Below are positions 59,359-59,803 of a stretch of DNA of 59,803 bases, one piece after another. The DNA lies in NCBI GenBank assembly GCA_028281065.1, contig JANQKN010000048.1, positions 1-59,803 on the forward strand, given 5' to 3'. The position numbers and the translations under genes are program-made. The notes beneath the pieces were generated by a model, which had not been told where the DNA came from, searched no databases, and saw nothing but the letters and a program-made list of their open reading frames with translations. This DNA comes from Flavobacteriaceae bacterium (GTDB lineage: Bacteria; Bacteroidota; Bacteroidia; Flavobacteriales; Flavobacteriaceae). Each line of letters opens with the position of its first letter. Position 1 is the stretch's first letter.

Positions 59359-59571
59359 ATGAAAAAAGTAGTAGACAAGACCGTGGACTTCGACCTGTTG
59401 GGCGCCAAAGGGGACCCCTTGGTGATCACGCTCGGTTTCGTCATCCGCGCACGCAGTGGGGGATGGACACCGGATGAGATCAACAAGGTACTCAGGGAGG
59501 CACAGGGAAAAGGTTATGACCATTTCCTGGCCGTCATGCACAACCACTGCAACCCAAAAGACAGCCAGTAG
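59359..59571 (+). CDS. Small element protein of unknown function
   Basis: A 70-residue soluble protein, starting MKKVVDKTVDFDLLGAKGD and ending in a helix with GYDHFLAVMHNHC. It follows the methyltransferase by 109 bp on the same strand. Composition and codon use match the neighbours. No family recognised. Confidence 0.6.
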   Translation: MKKVVDKTVDFDLLGAKGDPLVITLGFVIRARSGGWTPDEINKVLREAQGKGYDHFLAVMHNHCNPKDSQ

Positions 59572-59632
59572 ACCCACAACCAGAACAGGATCAATAACCA
59601 GCGGTGGACCGCCGCATAAACACCGGATACAA

Positions 59633-59803
59633 ATGGAAATTACACAGAAAACCGTCCTGAGGCACTTCCTCGGGACACTAGAAAAACAGATGGAGGCCAT
59701 GAAGGTTTCCGAGATCAGCCCCTTCTTCAAGGATTATTTTACCCATGAAGAGCTGATCGATATCATCCAATGGATGTATGACCCCAAAGACCTGAAACAC
59801 ATA
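59633..59803 (+). CDS. Partial gene at right edge, unknown function
   Basis: An open frame from ATG 59633 to the window end, 57 codons with no stop. The sequence is helical (MEITQKTVLRHFLGTLEKQM, then HEELIDIIQWMYDPKDL). Third gene of the run after the Dam-type methylase. Too short to assign. Confidence 0.55.
   Translation, partial: MEITQKTVLRHFLGTLEKQMEAMKVSEISPFFKDYFTHEELIDIIQWMYDPKDLKHI

Larger units (their letters stand above)
42824..59803. mobile_element. Integrative (probably conjugative) element inserted in aat, right end outside window
   Basis: Everything right of the aat break has mobile-element content: two large serine recombinases, two VirD4/TraG-like ATPases, a replication-type HTH protein, XRE and sigma-like regulators, a RuvC-like protein, Dam, and a restriction-modification cargo. 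Backbone genes are richer in G+C than the host genes; the cargo is poorer. The left end is within a few bases of 42824, judged from where Aat similarity stops. No second aat fragment or right attachment site is present. Confidence 0.85.

Noticed and set aside
1-59803. CRISPR arrays, tRNA or rRNA genes
   Set aside because: No regularly spaced direct repeats, cloverleaf sequences or rRNA-like stretches were found on either strand.

Overview
The window is a 59.8-kb piece of a flavobacterial chromosome (Bacteroidota, probably a marine Flavobacteriaceae). Signs of this are the hup-mutY-ssb-gldE-gldD order with gliding lipoprotein GldD, TonB-dependent receptor biology, DUF4301, DUF4199 and DUF3127 proteins, a bacterial GGGP synthase, near absence of Shine-Dalgarno sequences, and promoters of the Bacteroidota type (TTTG, about 19-21 nt, then TAnnTTTG). 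No rRNA, tRNA or CRISPR array was seen.

Positions 1-42,660 are mostly host backbone. In order they hold: biotin synthase; a fibronectin-III lipoprotein; a JmjC/cupin protein; recX, rng, a 29-residue basic peptide and hup on the minus strand; mutY, ssb, gldE and gldD; rplU-rpmA; and a nitrate-respiration operon (porin-like protein, napD, napA, an unusual tetraheme NapB, a tetraheme lipoprotein, a four-cluster ferredoxin and an NrfD-type quinol dehydrogenase). Then come an AT-rich two-gene insertion (DUF5131 three-Cys protein plus TcmP); ahcY divergent from a seven-gene operon (phosphopantetheinyl transferase, GGGP synthase, thiamine-binding protein, PnuC transporter, NadR-like kinase, DUF4301, ArfB); a two-component pair; a TPP riboswitch in front of a TonB-dependent receptor; greA; a HIT protein; a histidine kinase; a flavin reductase; DUF3127; and a short-chain fatty acid transporter. 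The riboswitch-receptor unit and the PnuC/thiamine-binding genes together suggest salvage of external thiamine.

From about 42,824 to the right edge the window is an integrative element, with distinct and GC-richer codon use, that has split aat. Its backbone has a large serine recombinase at the left junction, a VirD4/HerA-type ATPase with an apparent PD-(D/E)XK-like C-terminal domain, a sigma-region-4-like protein, a RuvC-like protein, an XRE regulator, a phage-O-like replication HTH protein, a second large serine recombinase, a second shorter VirD4-like ATPase, a NYN-domain protein and a Dam-type adenine methyltransferase. Five transcription units share an almost identical box (GGTTAAAAACCGTATAmTGC) just upstream, which is probably an element-specific promoter/operator. 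An AT-rich cargo cassette (52.7-56.2 kb) carries a HaeII-like restriction-modification pair flanked by two HhH-type DNA glycosylase-like genes, and a truncated gene remnant lies at its left edge. No relaxase and no right attachment site are visible, so the element continues past the window.

The most novel items are the shared box, the ATPase-nuclease fusion with no relaxase in sight, the restriction-modification cassette bracketed by base-excision-repair genes, the duplicated tetraheme NapB wired to an alternative-complex-III-like module, and the TcmP pair.
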